Source: Flavobacteriaceae bacterium (GTDB lineage: Bacteria; Bacteroidota; Bacteroidia; Flavobacteriales; Flavobacteriaceae). From it: 54,294 nt of DNA. Both the position numbers and the translations under genes were made by a program. The notes under the pieces were generated by a model. That model was not told the DNA's origin, did no database searches, and was given only the letters and a program-made list of their open reading frames with translations. Where the stretch lies: contig JALSVQ010000072.1 in assembly GCA_027073495.1 (NCBI GenBank), positions 1 through 54,294 of the forward strand, in the 5' to 3' direction. This document shows, piece after piece, positions 1-8,614 of this stretch. How positions within the stretch are numbered: the first letter of the stretch is position 1; every line of letters starts with the position of its first letter.

Positions 1-149
1 ACACAGAAGAGACGGCGCAAGAAACCGCCCAACCTCAAGAAGAGTCACCTATAGAAAAGCTTAAAAAATTGAAACAGCTCTTAGCAATGGAGTTAATTAC
101 CGAAGCTGATTATAATAGTAAGAAAGAAGCAATTCTTTCAGCATTATAA
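1..149 (+). CDS. C-terminal fragment of a SHOCT-domain protein (5' end outside window)
   Basis: An open frame enters from the left edge and stops at 147-149. It encodes a Glu/Gln/Thr-rich linker followed by about 30 residues with the pattern of a SHOCT (short C-terminal) domain: a Lys/Leu helix, then LITEADY, then a second KKEAIL helix. SHOCT domains cap many otherwise unrelated membrane or secreted bacterial proteins and are thought to mediate oligomerisation. The main body of the protein lies outside the window, so its function cannot be stated. A strong terminator follows 25 bases after the stop. Confidence 0.6.
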   Translation, partial: TEETAQETAQPQEESPIEKLKKLKQLLAMELITEADYNSKKEAILSAL

Positions 150-173
150 AAATTAGAAAACCAAACATTATTT

Positions 174-210
174 AACCATACTATTTATATAATAAATAGT
201 ATGGTTTTTT
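174..210 (+). terminator. Rho-independent terminator after the SHOCT gene
   Basis: A perfect 14-bp inverted repeat (174-187 with 193-206) has a 5-base loop, and its 3' arm runs into a T tract at 205-210. It separates the SHOCT gene from the yifB-type gene. Confidence 0.85.
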
Positions 211-287
211 ATTAATACTTAATTTAAGTATAAAGACTAATAATTTAAAATTTTTATAGTAAATTTACATCAACAAACACAAATGAT

Positions 288-1826
288 ATGCTTACGAAAG
301 TTTATGGAAGTTCTTTTTTTGGAATTGATGCCACAATAGTTACAGTAGAAGTAAATATTAGCAAAGGTATTGGTTATCATTTAGTGGGTTTGCCAGATAA
401 CGCCATTAAAGAGAGCAGTTACAGAATAGCAGCAGCTCTTGATAATAATAATTACAAACTTCCAGGTAAAAAAATAACCATCAATATGGCACCTGCAGAT
501 ATGCGCAAAGAAGGTGCTGCTTATGACTTGACCATTGCTATAGGAATACTTGTAGCAAGTGGGCAAATTCAAGCACTTGATATTGATAAGTATATTATTT
601 TGGGAGAACTATCTTTAGATGGTAGTTTGCAAGCTATTAAAGGCGTATTGCCAATAGCTATTCAGGCTAAGTCTTCTGGTTTTAAAGGTATTATTATCCC
701 GATGCAAAATGCAGAAGAAGCAGCAATAGTCTCTGGTCTTGATGTTTTAGGTGTTTCCTCTATTCAAGAAGTGATCGATTTTTTTGACAAAGGAAAAATG
801 ATAACACCTACTACTATAGATATTGCTACTGCTTTTAATAATCCAATAGATGCTTTAGAATTTGACTTTTCAGATGTAAAAGGACAAGAAAATATAAAAC
901 GATGTATGGAAATAGCCGCAGCTGGTGGTCATAATATTATTTTGATAGGACCTCCTGGAAGTGGTAAAACCATGCTTGCTAAACGATTGCCGTCAATATT
1001 GCCTCCAATGACACTCGACGAAGCTTTAGAAACAACAAAAATACATTCTGTAGCAGGAAAAACTAAAGAGGGGAGTGGTCTTATTAATCAGCGTCCATTT
1101 CGCAGTCCACACCACACCATTTCAGATGTAGCTTTGGTTGGTGGAGGCTCTTATCCTCAACCTGGTGAAATATCATTAGCTCATAATGGTGTGTTGTTTT
1201 TAGATGAATTACCTGAGTTTAAACGTACTGTTCTTGAAGTAATGCGGCAACCATTAGAGGATAGAGAAGTAACGATATCACGAGCGCGATTTACTGTTAC
1301 CTATCCTACAAGTTTTATGTTGGTGGCAAGTATGAACCCTAGTCCAAGTGGCTATTTTGTAGATGAAAATAATCCGATGACATCTTCTGTTAATGAAATG
1401 CAACGGTATTTAAGCAAAATATCAGGTCCATTATTGGATAGAATAGATATTCATATTGAAGTGTCTCCTGTGCCTTTTGAAGAATTATCCAATGACCGTA
1501 AAGGAGAAGCAAGTAAATTTATTCGTGAACGTGTGATTAAAGCACGAATGATACAAACAAAAAGATACCAAGATTTGGCTCATGTGCATTATAATGCACA
1601 AATTAGAACCAAACAGTTGGCTCAGTTTTGTAAACTTGATGAAACAAGTATGGGTTTATTAAAAAAAGCTATGGAATCATTAAAATTATCTGCTAGAGCT
1701 TATGATAGAATACTTAAAGTAGCACGTACCATAGCAGATTTAGATGCAGCAGAAACTATCAATTCCAATCATATAGCCGAAGCAATTCAATACCGAAGTT
1801 TAGATAGAGAGGGCTGGTTAGGATAG
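288..1826 (+). CDS. YifB/ComM family Mg-chelatase-like AAA+ ATPase
   Basis: This 512-residue protein matches the usual length and architecture of the YifB/ComM family. An N-terminal ChlI-like domain (about 20-140) precedes a Mg-chelatase AAA+ core with Walker A GPPGSGKT at 221-228 and Walker B VLFLDELPEF near 301. The SPHHTISD loop lies between them, and the C-terminal helical domain (about 410-505) is present. Family members such as ComM are hexameric helicases that promote branch migration during natural transformation; whether that applies here is inference. The ATG at 288 fits the conserved N-terminus. An ATG at 283 is in another frame. The gene stands alone between terminators. Confidence 0.9.
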   Translation: MLTKVYGSSFFGIDATIVTVEVNISKGIGYHLVGLPDNAIKESSYRIAAALDNNNYKLPGKKITINMAPADMRKEGAAYDLTIAIGILVASGQIQALDIDKYIILGELSLDGSLQAIKGVLPIAIQAKSSGFKGIIIPMQNAEEAAIVSGLDVLGVSSIQEVIDFFDKGKMITPTTIDIATAFNNPIDALEFDFSDVKGQENIKRCMEIAAAGGHNIILIGPPGSGKTMLAKRLPSILPPMTLDEALETTKIHSVAGKTKEGSGLINQRPFRSPHHTISDVALVGGGSYPQPGEISLAHNGVLFLDELPEFKRTVLEVMRQPLEDREVTISRARFTVTYPTSFMLVASMNPSPSGYFVDENNPMTSSVNEMQRYLSKISGPLLDRIDIHIEVSPVPFEELSNDRKGEASKFIRERVIKARMIQTKRYQDLAHVHYNAQIRTKQLAQFCKLDETSMGLLKKAMESLKLSARAYDRILKVARTIADLDAAETINSNHIAEAIQYRSLDREGWLG

Positions 1827-1837
1827 TCTTGATACAA

Positions 1838-1879
1838 AAAAAGTTATTGACTATACGGAGTACAGACCAATAACTTTTT
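1838..1879 (+). terminator. Terminator after the yifB-type gene
   Basis: A perfect 12-bp inverted repeat (1838-1849 with 1868-1879) with an 18-base loop lies 11 bases after the yifB stop. The 3' arm ends in five T. It is followed at once by the first copy of a 19-base direct repeat. Confidence 0.6.
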
Positions 1880-1880
1880 A

Positions 1881-1965
1881 AAACAAAACCTAATTTTTTA
1901 TTTTGAAAAATAAAGTTGCCATCTTGAAGTATGATGACAACTTTATAAACAAAACCTAATTTTTT
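1881..1965 (+). repeat. 19-base direct repeat flanking a second hairpin
   Basis: The sequence AAACAAAACCTAATTTTTT occurs at 1881-1899 and again at 1947-1965. Each copy directly follows a stem-loop: the first follows the hairpin 1838-1879, and the second follows a hairpin with 9-bp perfect arms (1910-1918 with 1938-1946), extendable with one mismatch. The arrangement looks like a duplicated terminator cassette. Confidence 0.7.
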
Positions 1966-2409
1966 TATAATATCTATTTTTATATAGAAGTTATCAGTAT
2001 TTAATATGAAACTTATAAATAAAAACTTAGTATTTTAATGAACGCTACTATCTCTCGATTTGTATACTACAAAGAACGTGTAATATTTTACATCAATCAA
2101 GAGGGAAAAGCCCCTTATTTTTAATTTTTTTCAAAGGGGTTTTTACCTCATAATTACTAATTTAGTATTAAATAGCTTTTAATCTAGTTTAAATATTTTT
2201 TTTAACATATTAATGAAGTCATAATGTTTATATATAAATATTAAGGTAAAACCCTCTTTTTTTTTATCAAAACAAGGAGATTTATCCTCTTGTTTAGGTC
2301 AAAAACTCGCTATATATTCGCAATATTAAAATAATTCTTTTAGAATTCTTTTAAAATTTTCACGTTAGTTGATTAAACTAAAAAAAATATTAATTTAAAT
2401 TTATTTATT

Positions 2410-2991
2410 ATGAAAAATTTTACTCACACAAAACTAGTTACTTTTTTATTGCTAATTGCCATAACCTTTACTTCATGTAATAAAGGAGATCAAGTAACTG
2501 CGCCAAACGATGATTCAGAGACGGTGATGAGACCGCAAAATGCGATTAGTTTAGAGCATTATAAGACTTATAAACGTTTGTATAAGGAGCAACGTCTCAA
2601 TGATTTTAATGCGAAACACCCAGAATTTCCTATGGGAGATACACAAAAAGTGTGGTTTAGTATAGAGACTATGAAAAATTATATTGCTTATGTAGAGTCT
2701 GTATCTGCAAAAAAAGGAATACCAGTTACCGGTATTAGCTTTCACTATGGAGTGTACCCAAAAACGAAAGAATATGGTATTTATGGAGGTTATCAAACAT
2801 TGGTAATGATACCAACTGCTATGATTGATGGGTATAACCGTGATTTTGAACCATTGCAATCTACTTACGGAGAACCAAAACCATTTGACGATGCTACAGC
2901 TAATGTGAATATTGCAGGAAAAGATGAAACAACTGAAACAGAAAGCTCTGCTGCTAATAGAGGGTTGGTATCTCCTCCAACTAGAGATTAA
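2410..2991 (+). CDS. Lipoprotein of unknown function
   Basis: The 193-residue product begins with a lipoprotein signal: a short basic start, a hydrophobic stretch at about 9-20, and the lipobox FTSC with Cys23. The mature part is hydrophilic. It contains an ISLEHY...YKRLYKEQR helix near residue 40 and a Ser/Thr/Glu-rich tail ending in PPTRD. I do not recognise a domain. It is likely anchored in the outer membrane or periplasmic leaflet, judged from the lipobox alone. It lies upstream of the sensor cluster, but a -7 box in front of 3050 suggests separate transcription. Confidence 0.7.
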   Translation: MKNFTHTKLVTFLLLIAITFTSCNKGDQVTAPNDDSETVMRPQNAISLEHYKTYKRLYKEQRLNDFNAKHPEFPMGDTQKVWFSIETMKNYIAYVESVSAKKGIPVTGISFHYGVYPKTKEYGIYGGYQTLVMIPTAMIDGYNRDFEPLQSTYGEPKPFDDATANVNIAGKDETTETESSAANRGLVSPPTRD

Positions 2992-3026
2992 ATAATGATT
3001 AATAATCATACTAAATTTTTTTATTA

Positions 3027-3034
3027 TACTTTTG
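3027..3034 (+). promoter_or_regulatory. Bacteroidota -7 box (TACTTTTG) upstream of the sensor cluster
   Basis: This is an exact match to TAnnTTTG, 16 bases before the ATG at 3050. It shows that the TTG at 3032, which would extend the frame, lies inside the promoter and is not the start. Confidence 0.6.
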
Positions 3035-3049
3035 TGTGAAATATCATTA

Positions 3050-3697
3050 ATGAAAAATATATATTATCTGTTTACCAACCCGATATTAAACATTGAATAT
3101 ATTTCGGTTATTATAGTTACTTTATTTTATTCCAAAATTAGAAAAACACGACTTAACTATTTTATATTTTTTTTATGGTACGCATGTTTAACTGAGGTTA
3201 CTGCTAATATTTTTTATCATTATGGTTTTAAAAATAATATTTTAATTTATGATATTTATACTTATGTAGAGCAAGTTTATTTTTATTACATCTTCTACAA
3301 TTATATTCAGCATAGTATTGCTAAACATATAGTTGTAGGATTTGTAATGTTTTTGCACCTTGCTTATTTATACGATATTTTTATACTACATAGTAATTAT
3401 CCAATTTACCTTTCTAATTCGTTTATCATCAATCAAATTTTTCTTATTATTACTATATTTTATTTTTTGATTGAGTTTTTTATTTCCGACCGGGCGCTTC
3501 ATGCTACAGATTATCTTATTTTTTGGATTAGTGTGGCTATTTTGTTTTACTATATTACCTTCTTGCCTTTAGATACCGTTTTGAGAGGGTTTAGCTCTGA
3601 TAATACACAGCTTATAAGTAAAATGCGTACGGTAGTAGTTGTTATATTATATACTATTTATTCATTTGGTTTTATATGGAGCAAGAAGAAATATTAA
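3050..3697 (+). CDS. Multi-pass membrane protein overlapping the histidine kinase gene
   Basis: The 215-residue product is strongly hydrophobic, with about six or seven predicted membrane segments rich in Phe, Tyr and Ile and almost no soluble loop. No family was recognised. The ATG at 3050 is preferred to the upstream TTG because a -7 box covers that region. Its last 22 bases overlap the start of the histidine kinase gene, so the two are translationally coupled. A reasonable inference is that it is a membrane sensing or anchoring partner of the kinase, which has only one membrane segment and no input domain of its own. Confidence 0.7.
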   Translation: MKNIYYLFTNPILNIEYISVIIVTLFYSKIRKTRLNYFIFFLWYACLTEVTANIFYHYGFKNNILIYDIYTYVEQVYFYYIFYNYIQHSIAKHIVVGFVMFLHLAYLYDIFILHSNYPIYLSNSFIINQIFLIITIFYFLIEFFISDRALHATDYLIFWISVAILFYYITFLPLDTVLRGFSSDNTQLISKMRTVVVVILYTIYSFGFIWSKKKY

Positions 3698-4467
3698 ATC
3701 AAGGTGGAATATTGCGGGTAGTACTCGTTTTTAGTTTAGTGCTATTTGTTATGTTGGCAATGGTAATTATACTATTTATGTTGTTTCAACGGAAAAAGCT
3801 TAAACAAACTATTGAAAATCATAAACGAGAAGAAGCTTTTCGCAAACAGCAAGATTTGGCGCGTATCGAAATTCATGAAAATGCTTTAAAAAATATAGCG
3901 TGGGAACTACATGATAATATTGGGCAGTTGCTTTCTGTATCACGTATGCAGCTCAATATTATTCAGTTTCAAGTAGAAGAAGCATTTAAAGCTAAAATAA
4001 CAGATACGAGTGAATTAATACAAGTGGCACTACAAGAAGTACGATCTTTGTCAAAGACACTCAACCCGGAAGTTGTAGAAAGTATAGGTTTAATAGATGC
4101 TATAAAAACAGAACTTGAACGCTTTGAACGGTTACGGTTTCTCAAAACAACTTTTGAAGTTCATGGAGAAGAGGTTTTTATAGAAGGGAAGCATCAATTG
4201 ATTATTTTTAGAATTATTCAAGAGTTTTTTTCGAATACTATTAAGCATGCAAAAGCAGAAATAATAAAAGTAGTTCTTGATTATTCGCCTTCGGAATTAA
4301 TAATTCACCTTGCAGATGACGGTAGAGGATTTGATAATGAAAAAGTTATCAAAAATTCAGGTTTAATAAACATGAATAGTCGTGCAGAAATGATAAATGC
4401 TACTGTTAATATTGAGACAGCTCCAGAAAAAGGTGTATCTTTACAGCTGAAATATCCATTATCTTAA
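3676..4467 (+). CDS. NarL-type sensor histidine kinase
   Basis: The 263-residue kinase has one membrane segment (about 15-37), a short coiled stretch, and a HisKA_3 dimerisation domain with the phospho-acceptor His79 in the motif ELHDNIGQ. A HATPase domain follows, with the N box around FFSNTIKHAKA and the G box DDGRGFD. It lacks PAS, GAF or periplasmic sensing domains, so the input probably comes from the overlapping membrane protein or from another partner. The response regulator starts 9 bases downstream and is the likely phosphotransfer target. The signal is unknown. Confidence 0.9.
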   Translation: MEQEEILNQGGILRVVLVFSLVLFVMLAMVIILFMLFQRKKLKQTIENHKREEAFRKQQDLARIEIHENALKNIAWELHDNIGQLLSVSRMQLNIIQFQVEEAFKAKITDTSELIQVALQEVRSLSKTLNPEVVESIGLIDAIKTELERFERLRFLKTTFEVHGEEVFIEGKHQLIIFRIIQEFFSNTIKHAKAEIIKVVLDYSPSELIIHLADDGRGFDNEKVIKNSGLINMNSRAEMINATVNIETAPEKGVSLQLKYPLS

Positions 4468-4476
4468 AAAAACAAA

Positions 4477-5166
4477 ATGTCAAAAAAAAGTAACGAAAAG
4501 ACGATTGAAAAAACAAAAAAACGACAAGTTGTTATTGTTGATGATCATATTCTTTTTACACAATCTTTGACAGGTTTAATTAATACATTTGAAGATTATG
4601 AGGTTGCTTTTACTTGTCAAAATGGGGAAGAGTTTCTTAAAAAAATAGAAAGCATAGATCTAGAAACAATAGATGTTGTACTATTGGATATCAATATGCC
4701 AAAAATGAATGGCATTGAGGTGATGAAACATTTACATCGCAAGCATTCACAACTTAGTGTAATAGTATTATCAATGGAAGATTCAGAGAAAACAGTTATT
4801 CGAATGCTTAAATTTGGAGCAAAAGGTTATTTGCTCAAAGATATTCATCCAGATAACTTACTGCAAGCACTTAATTCAGTTGTAGAAAGTGGTTTTCATC
4901 ATTCAAAACTTGTTTCAAGTGTAATGTTTTATAATATGCACCCTAATGCTAAGCGTAAAGATAAAAAAATTGAGTTGAGTGATAAAGAAAAAAAGATACT
5001 CCAATTACTATGCTCTGAGATGACCTACAGAGAAATAGCAGAATCACTCCATATGAGTCCTAAAACTATTGATAACTACAGAATGAACTTGTTTCAAAAA
5101 TTAGAAACTAAAAACAGAATTGGACTGGTTATTTATGCTATACGCAATGATATTTTTAGAGTGTAA
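4477..5166 (+). CDS. LuxR/NarL-family response regulator
   Basis: The 229-residue protein has a receiver domain (about 17-135) with acidic residues D22/D23, phospho-acceptor Asp71 in LLDINMP, and the conserved Lys in LLKDI. A LuxR-type helix-turn-helix follows at about 165-229 (LSDKEKKILQLL through the MSPKTIDNY recognition helix). A basic 16-residue extension precedes the receiver. It is cotranscribed with the kinase at 3676 and forms a classical two-component pair with it. Target genes cannot be read from the sequence, although the lipoprotein upstream is a candidate. Confidence 0.92.
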   Translation: MSKKSNEKTIEKTKKRQVVIVDDHILFTQSLTGLINTFEDYEVAFTCQNGEEFLKKIESIDLETIDVVLLDINMPKMNGIEVMKHLHRKHSQLSVIVLSMEDSEKTVIRMLKFGAKGYLLKDIHPDNLLQALNSVVESGFHHSKLVSSVMFYNMHPNAKRKDKKIELSDKEKKILQLLCSEMTYREIAESLHMSPKTIDNYRMNLFQKLETKNRIGLVIYAIRNDIFRV

Positions 5167-5197
5167 CTTTTATATTTACCTAAAAAAAAACAAAAAG

Positions 5198-6050
5198 ATG
5201 TTAGTTTTCAATAAATCTAAAGAGATAGAAAAGTATAATTTAATATTATTTATTAAATCGTATAAGCCAGATTTTTATAGAGTAAAAAAATTATTAACAA
5301 GTATAAAAACTCATAATGTAAACAATATTCCCGTTTATCTTTCTGTAAACGATGATGATCATGATTATTTTAAAAACAATTTAGATTATGATTATTTTTT
5401 GTTAAAAGACAGTGATATTATACCATGTGATATTGATGACCCTTGGCGATATCAACAAGTAATTAAAGCATCTGTGCATCGGTTAAATATTTGTAATAAT
5501 TATTTAGCTATTGATTCTGATAGTGAGTTTATAAAAGATTTTTTTATAAAAGATTTTATTTATAAAGATGCTGTGCCATATTCATTAATGCATGAACCTA
5601 AAATTTTTTTGGAAGTAATGGAACAGATTAATATGGACTCTCAAGCTACTTTTTTTTAAGAAAACTACATTAATAACAAGAAAACTATTAAAAATAAACG
5701 ATACTGATAGAGTGTGGGATTATGGTCCATCACCCTATATTTGGTCAACAAAAGTATGGGAAGAAATCAATAATTTTTTAAATAAAAAAGGATTTACTTT
5801 TGCTTCTTTTTTAATGGAAATAAGTAAACATACAGATCCAAGTGAAGCTATTATTTATGGAGAATTTCTAAGAGTTAATAAAATCATAGAAATTATACCT
5901 ATAGGACCTTTGTTTAAAGTCTATCATTATAAAAAACAATTTCAATTAGAAAAGAAGAATTATAAAATAGATGTATTGAAAAAAATATACTTAGGAGTTA
6001 TTTTTCAAAGTAATTGGAGTAAAAAATCATTTTTTTCTTTTCTGAAGTAA
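5198..6050 (+). pseudogene. Glycosyltransferase-like gene (DUF6492-like) broken by a frameshift
   Basis: The ATG at 5198 opens a frame of 153 residues (LILFIKSYKPDFYRVKKLL, later AIDSDSEF) that stops at 5657-5659 just after a run of eight T (5649-5656). Dropping one T restores a single frame that continues through KKTTLITRKLL into WDYGPSPYIWSTKVW and ends at 6050, for about 283 residues in all. The fold hints (an N-terminal strand and a DSDSEF acidic motif) resemble DUF6492-type glycosyltransferases, but this is a tentative call. It could be a true pseudogene, a phase-variable gene, a slippage-dependent gene or an assembly error. The homopolymer and the intact downstream frame argue for recent or reversible breakage. 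Confidence 0.6.
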
Positions 6051-6095
6051 AATATTTAGCTGATCTTTTAATAAAAGTTGTTTTGTTTTTTTTCT

Positions 6096-6103
6096 TACCT
6101 TTG
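6096..6103 (+). promoter_or_regulatory. -7 box (TACCTTTG) for the acylase gene
   Basis: This is an exact TAnnTTTG match 23 bases before the ATG at 6127. TTG-containing sequence lies 11-18 bases upstream, so the -33 element is not well spaced. Confidence 0.6.
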
Positions 6104-6126
6104 AGCGTAAATAAAAAGAAGATAGC

Positions 6127-8541
6127 ATGCGCATTTTAAAGAAGATAGTAAAAGTATTGTCGTTTATAGTACTTTTATTGATATTAGTACTTTTTGTTTT
6201 TTATCAAAAAAATAAGCCAACATACAGCGGTAAATTAACGTTAGATCATCTGAATGATGAAGTAAGCACTTATTTTGATAAAACTGGAGTACCACATATT
6301 TATGCCTCAAATCAGCATGACGGCATGGTTTCTCTCGGTTATCTTCATGCACAAGATCGGTTGTGGCAGATGGAGCTTGTCCGTCGTATTGCAGCGGGAA
6401 AACTTTCCGAAATTTTTGGTAAAGACGCTTTAGGTAATGATGAATTCTTTATAGGATTAGGAATTCAAGAAGCAGCCAAAAAAAATATTGCAAAATTGGA
6501 TAAATCAAGTCCTGATTATAAACTCACCATGGCATATCTAGATGGTGTAAACCAATTTATTGCTAATGGTGCTACGCCTATAGAATACCGTATTTTGGGT
6601 ATTGAGAAGCAACATTTCACTATAGAAGATGTATATAATGTATTTGGTTATATGAGTTTTAGTTTTGCAATGGCTCAAAAAACAGATCCTTTGATGAGTA
6701 CTTTATCCAAAAAACTGGGCGATAAATATATGCAAGCTTTACCTATCAATACTGTAGCAAATTCTACTTTGATAAAAAGTTATCATCAAACGCAAGAAAC
6801 GCTTACTGCTATTACCAAAAAACTAAACCATATTTGGGGAGATGAAGCTAAAACTCCTGCTTTTATTGGTTCAAATTCTTGGGTTGTTAATGGAAATAAA
6901 ACCAAAAATGGAAAAGTAATTTTTAATAATGATCCACATATTTTGTATACACAACCAGCAACATGGTATATGTCACATATTGTTACACCAGATTTTGAAA
7001 TATTTGGTTATAATCTTGCGTTGACACCATTCCCTTTATTAGGTCATAATCACGATTACGCCTATGGACTTACCATGTTTGAAAATGATGATGTAGATTT
7101 TTTGGAAGAACATACAAACCCTGATAATCCATCAGAATATAAAACAGACAGCGGATGGAAAAAATATGAAACTACAGAATATACTATCAAGGTAAAAGAT
7201 GCCGAAGATGTTAAACTTACTGTTCGTAGAACTCGCAATGGTGTTATTATGAACGATTTGATGCCTGCAAAAGTACTGCAAGCCAAAAGCCCTGATATTA
7301 CCACTAAAAATCCAGTAGCATTGCGTTGGATATATACTGATTTGCCTAACAGAATGCTTCATGCTTCCTATAAACTATCTCATAGTAATTCTGTAGTAGA
7401 TTTTAAATCTGCAGCAGCAAGTTTTACCTCTCCAGGTCTTAATGTGATGTATGGCGATGCAAAAGGAAATATAGCTTGGTTTGCGGCAGCAAAACTATAT
7501 GATTATACGCATAAAGTTAATCGTAAAGGTATATTAGACGGTGTAGCAGATCACGATTTGATTTATTATGACTTTGATAAAAATCCGCAAGCCATAAATC
7601 CAAGTTGGAATTATGTTTATTCTGCCAACAACCAACCTAATGATACTATTAATGGGGTGCTTTATCCAGGTTATTATTTGCCAGAAAATAGAGCCAAGCG
7701 TATTGTACAGCTATTAGATGCTAAAAATGATTGGAGTATGGCAGATTTTGAAGCTATGATAAACGATGTCACATCTGCTGTAGATGGAGATTTAGCAAAA
7801 ATAATGGTTTCTAACATTGACTTGGATAATTTATCTGATTTAGAACGTCAAGCCATAACTTTGTTAAAAGATTGGGATGCTTCTTATACTCATAATAGCG
7901 TTGCAAGTACTATTTTTACAAAATTCAAATACAATTACCTCAAAGCTACATTTGAAGATGAAATGGGTACTGAAAATTTTGAATTATTCTTAAGCACGCA
8001 TATTTTCAAACGTACAATTGCTTATCAGCTTAAACAAGATGAAACGAATATTTGGTGGGACAATATCAATACAAAAAATGTAAAGGAAACCAAACGTATG
8101 ATACTCAATACCGTGTTTCAAAAAACAATTGCAGATTTGAAAACACAGTTAGGAGATTCAATAGCAGATTGGAAATGGAACCGCGTGCATTTTATTGAGC
8201 ATCAACATCCATTTGGTCAAGTGCCAGCTTTGCGCAAATACTTTAATGTAGGACCATTTCCTATTAATGGAACAAACGAAGTGCTAAATAATACTATTTT
8301 TCACCTTAATGGCTCAGGTGTTTATAATGCTGTAGCAGGACCTTCAACACGACGAATTATTGATTTTTCTGATATAGAGCATGCAAAAACTATATTGCCT
8401 ACAGGTCAGTCTGGAAATGTGTTTAGTAAGCATTATGATGATATGGCATTGAAATATAATGCAGGGAAATTTGTTCCGATGTTATTGAATAAAGATGAGA
8501 TAATTGCAGAAAGTACAAAACTTGTATTTGAGAAAAAGTAA
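6127..8541 (+). CDS. Penicillin acylase (S45) family amidohydrolase
   Basis: The 804-residue precursor belongs to the Ntn-hydrolase penicillin amidase family. It has an N-terminal hydrophobic anchor (about 7-26), an alpha-chain region with the GYLHAQDRLWQMEL signature, and the autocatalytic Gly-Ser junction in GSNSW, where Ser249 becomes the N-terminal nucleophile of the beta chain. The NDPH motif and later substrate-pocket segments (PLLGHNHDYAYGLT) are typical. Length and layout match membrane-anchored or periplasmic Bacteroidota homologues. The natural substrate is not known and could include N-acyl amino compounds such as acyl-homoserine lactones. It is monocistronic, with its own promoter and terminator. 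Confidence 0.9.
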   Translation: MRILKKIVKVLSFIVLLLILVLFVFYQKNKPTYSGKLTLDHLNDEVSTYFDKTGVPHIYASNQHDGMVSLGYLHAQDRLWQMELVRRIAAGKLSEIFGKDALGNDEFFIGLGIQEAAKKNIAKLDKSSPDYKLTMAYLDGVNQFIANGATPIEYRILGIEKQHFTIEDVYNVFGYMSFSFAMAQKTDPLMSTLSKKLGDKYMQALPINTVANSTLIKSYHQTQETLTAITKKLNHIWGDEAKTPAFIGSNSWVVNGNKTKNGKVIFNNDPHILYTQPATWYMSHIVTPDFEIFGYNLALTPFPLLGHNHDYAYGLTMFENDDVDFLEEHTNPDNPSEYKTDSGWKKYETTEYTIKVKDAEDVKLTVRRTRNGVIMNDLMPAKVLQAKSPDITTKNPVALRWIYTDLPNRMLHASYKLSHSNSVVDFKSAAASFTSPGLNVMYGDAKGNIAWFAAAKLYDYTHKVNRKGILDGVADHDLIYYDFDKNPQAINPSWNYVYSANNQPNDTINGVLYPGYYLPENRAKRIVQLLDAKNDWSMADFEAMINDVTSAVDGDLAKIMVSNIDLDNLSDLERQAITLLKDWDASYTHNSVASTIFTKFKYNYLKATFEDEMGTENFELFLSTHIFKRTIAYQLKQDETNIWWDNINTKNVKETKRMILNTVFQKTIADLKTQLGDSIADWKWNRVHFIEHQHPFGQVPALRKYFNVGPFPINGTNEVLNNTIFHLNGSGVYNAVAGPSTRRIIDFSDIEHAKTILPTGQSGNVFSKHYDDMALKYNAGKFVPMLLNKDEIIAESTKLVFEKK

Positions 8542-8560
8542 ATACAAATTATTTATAATA

Positions 8561-8590
8561 AAAAACACCATAAGTTATTATGGTGTTTTT
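8561..8590. terminator. Bidirectional terminator between convergent genes
   Basis: A perfect 13-bp stem (8561-8573 with 8578-8590) has a 4-base loop, with A5 at the 5' side and T5 at the 3' side. It can terminate both the acylase gene and the convergent PhnA-like gene. Confidence 0.85.
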
Positions 8591-8614
8591 GTTTTTTAAT
8601 TGGTTGAGGAATAT

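Larger units (their letters stand above)
1827..2409. other. 583-base gap with hairpins but no convincing gene
   Basis: The gap holds the two terminator-like hairpins and 19-base repeats (1838-1965), a 28-codon reading frame at 2038-2124, a large hairpin (2101-2116 with 2134-2149, 16 pairs with one mismatch and one G-U), and a weaker inverted repeat at about 2246-2299. The last 110 bases upstream of the lipoprotein gene are very AT-rich. I see no tRNA and no clear TAnnTTTG box close to 2410. Confidence 0.6.

Noticed and set aside
2079-2092. TGTAA-TATT-TTACA dyad in the gap upstream of the lipoprotein
   Set aside because: The spacer is 4 bases rather than the 6 seen at the two cbb3-linked operators, and no -7 box is near it.
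3032-3049. TTG start for the membrane protein before the kinase
   Set aside because: The TTG is part of the -7 box at 3027-3034.
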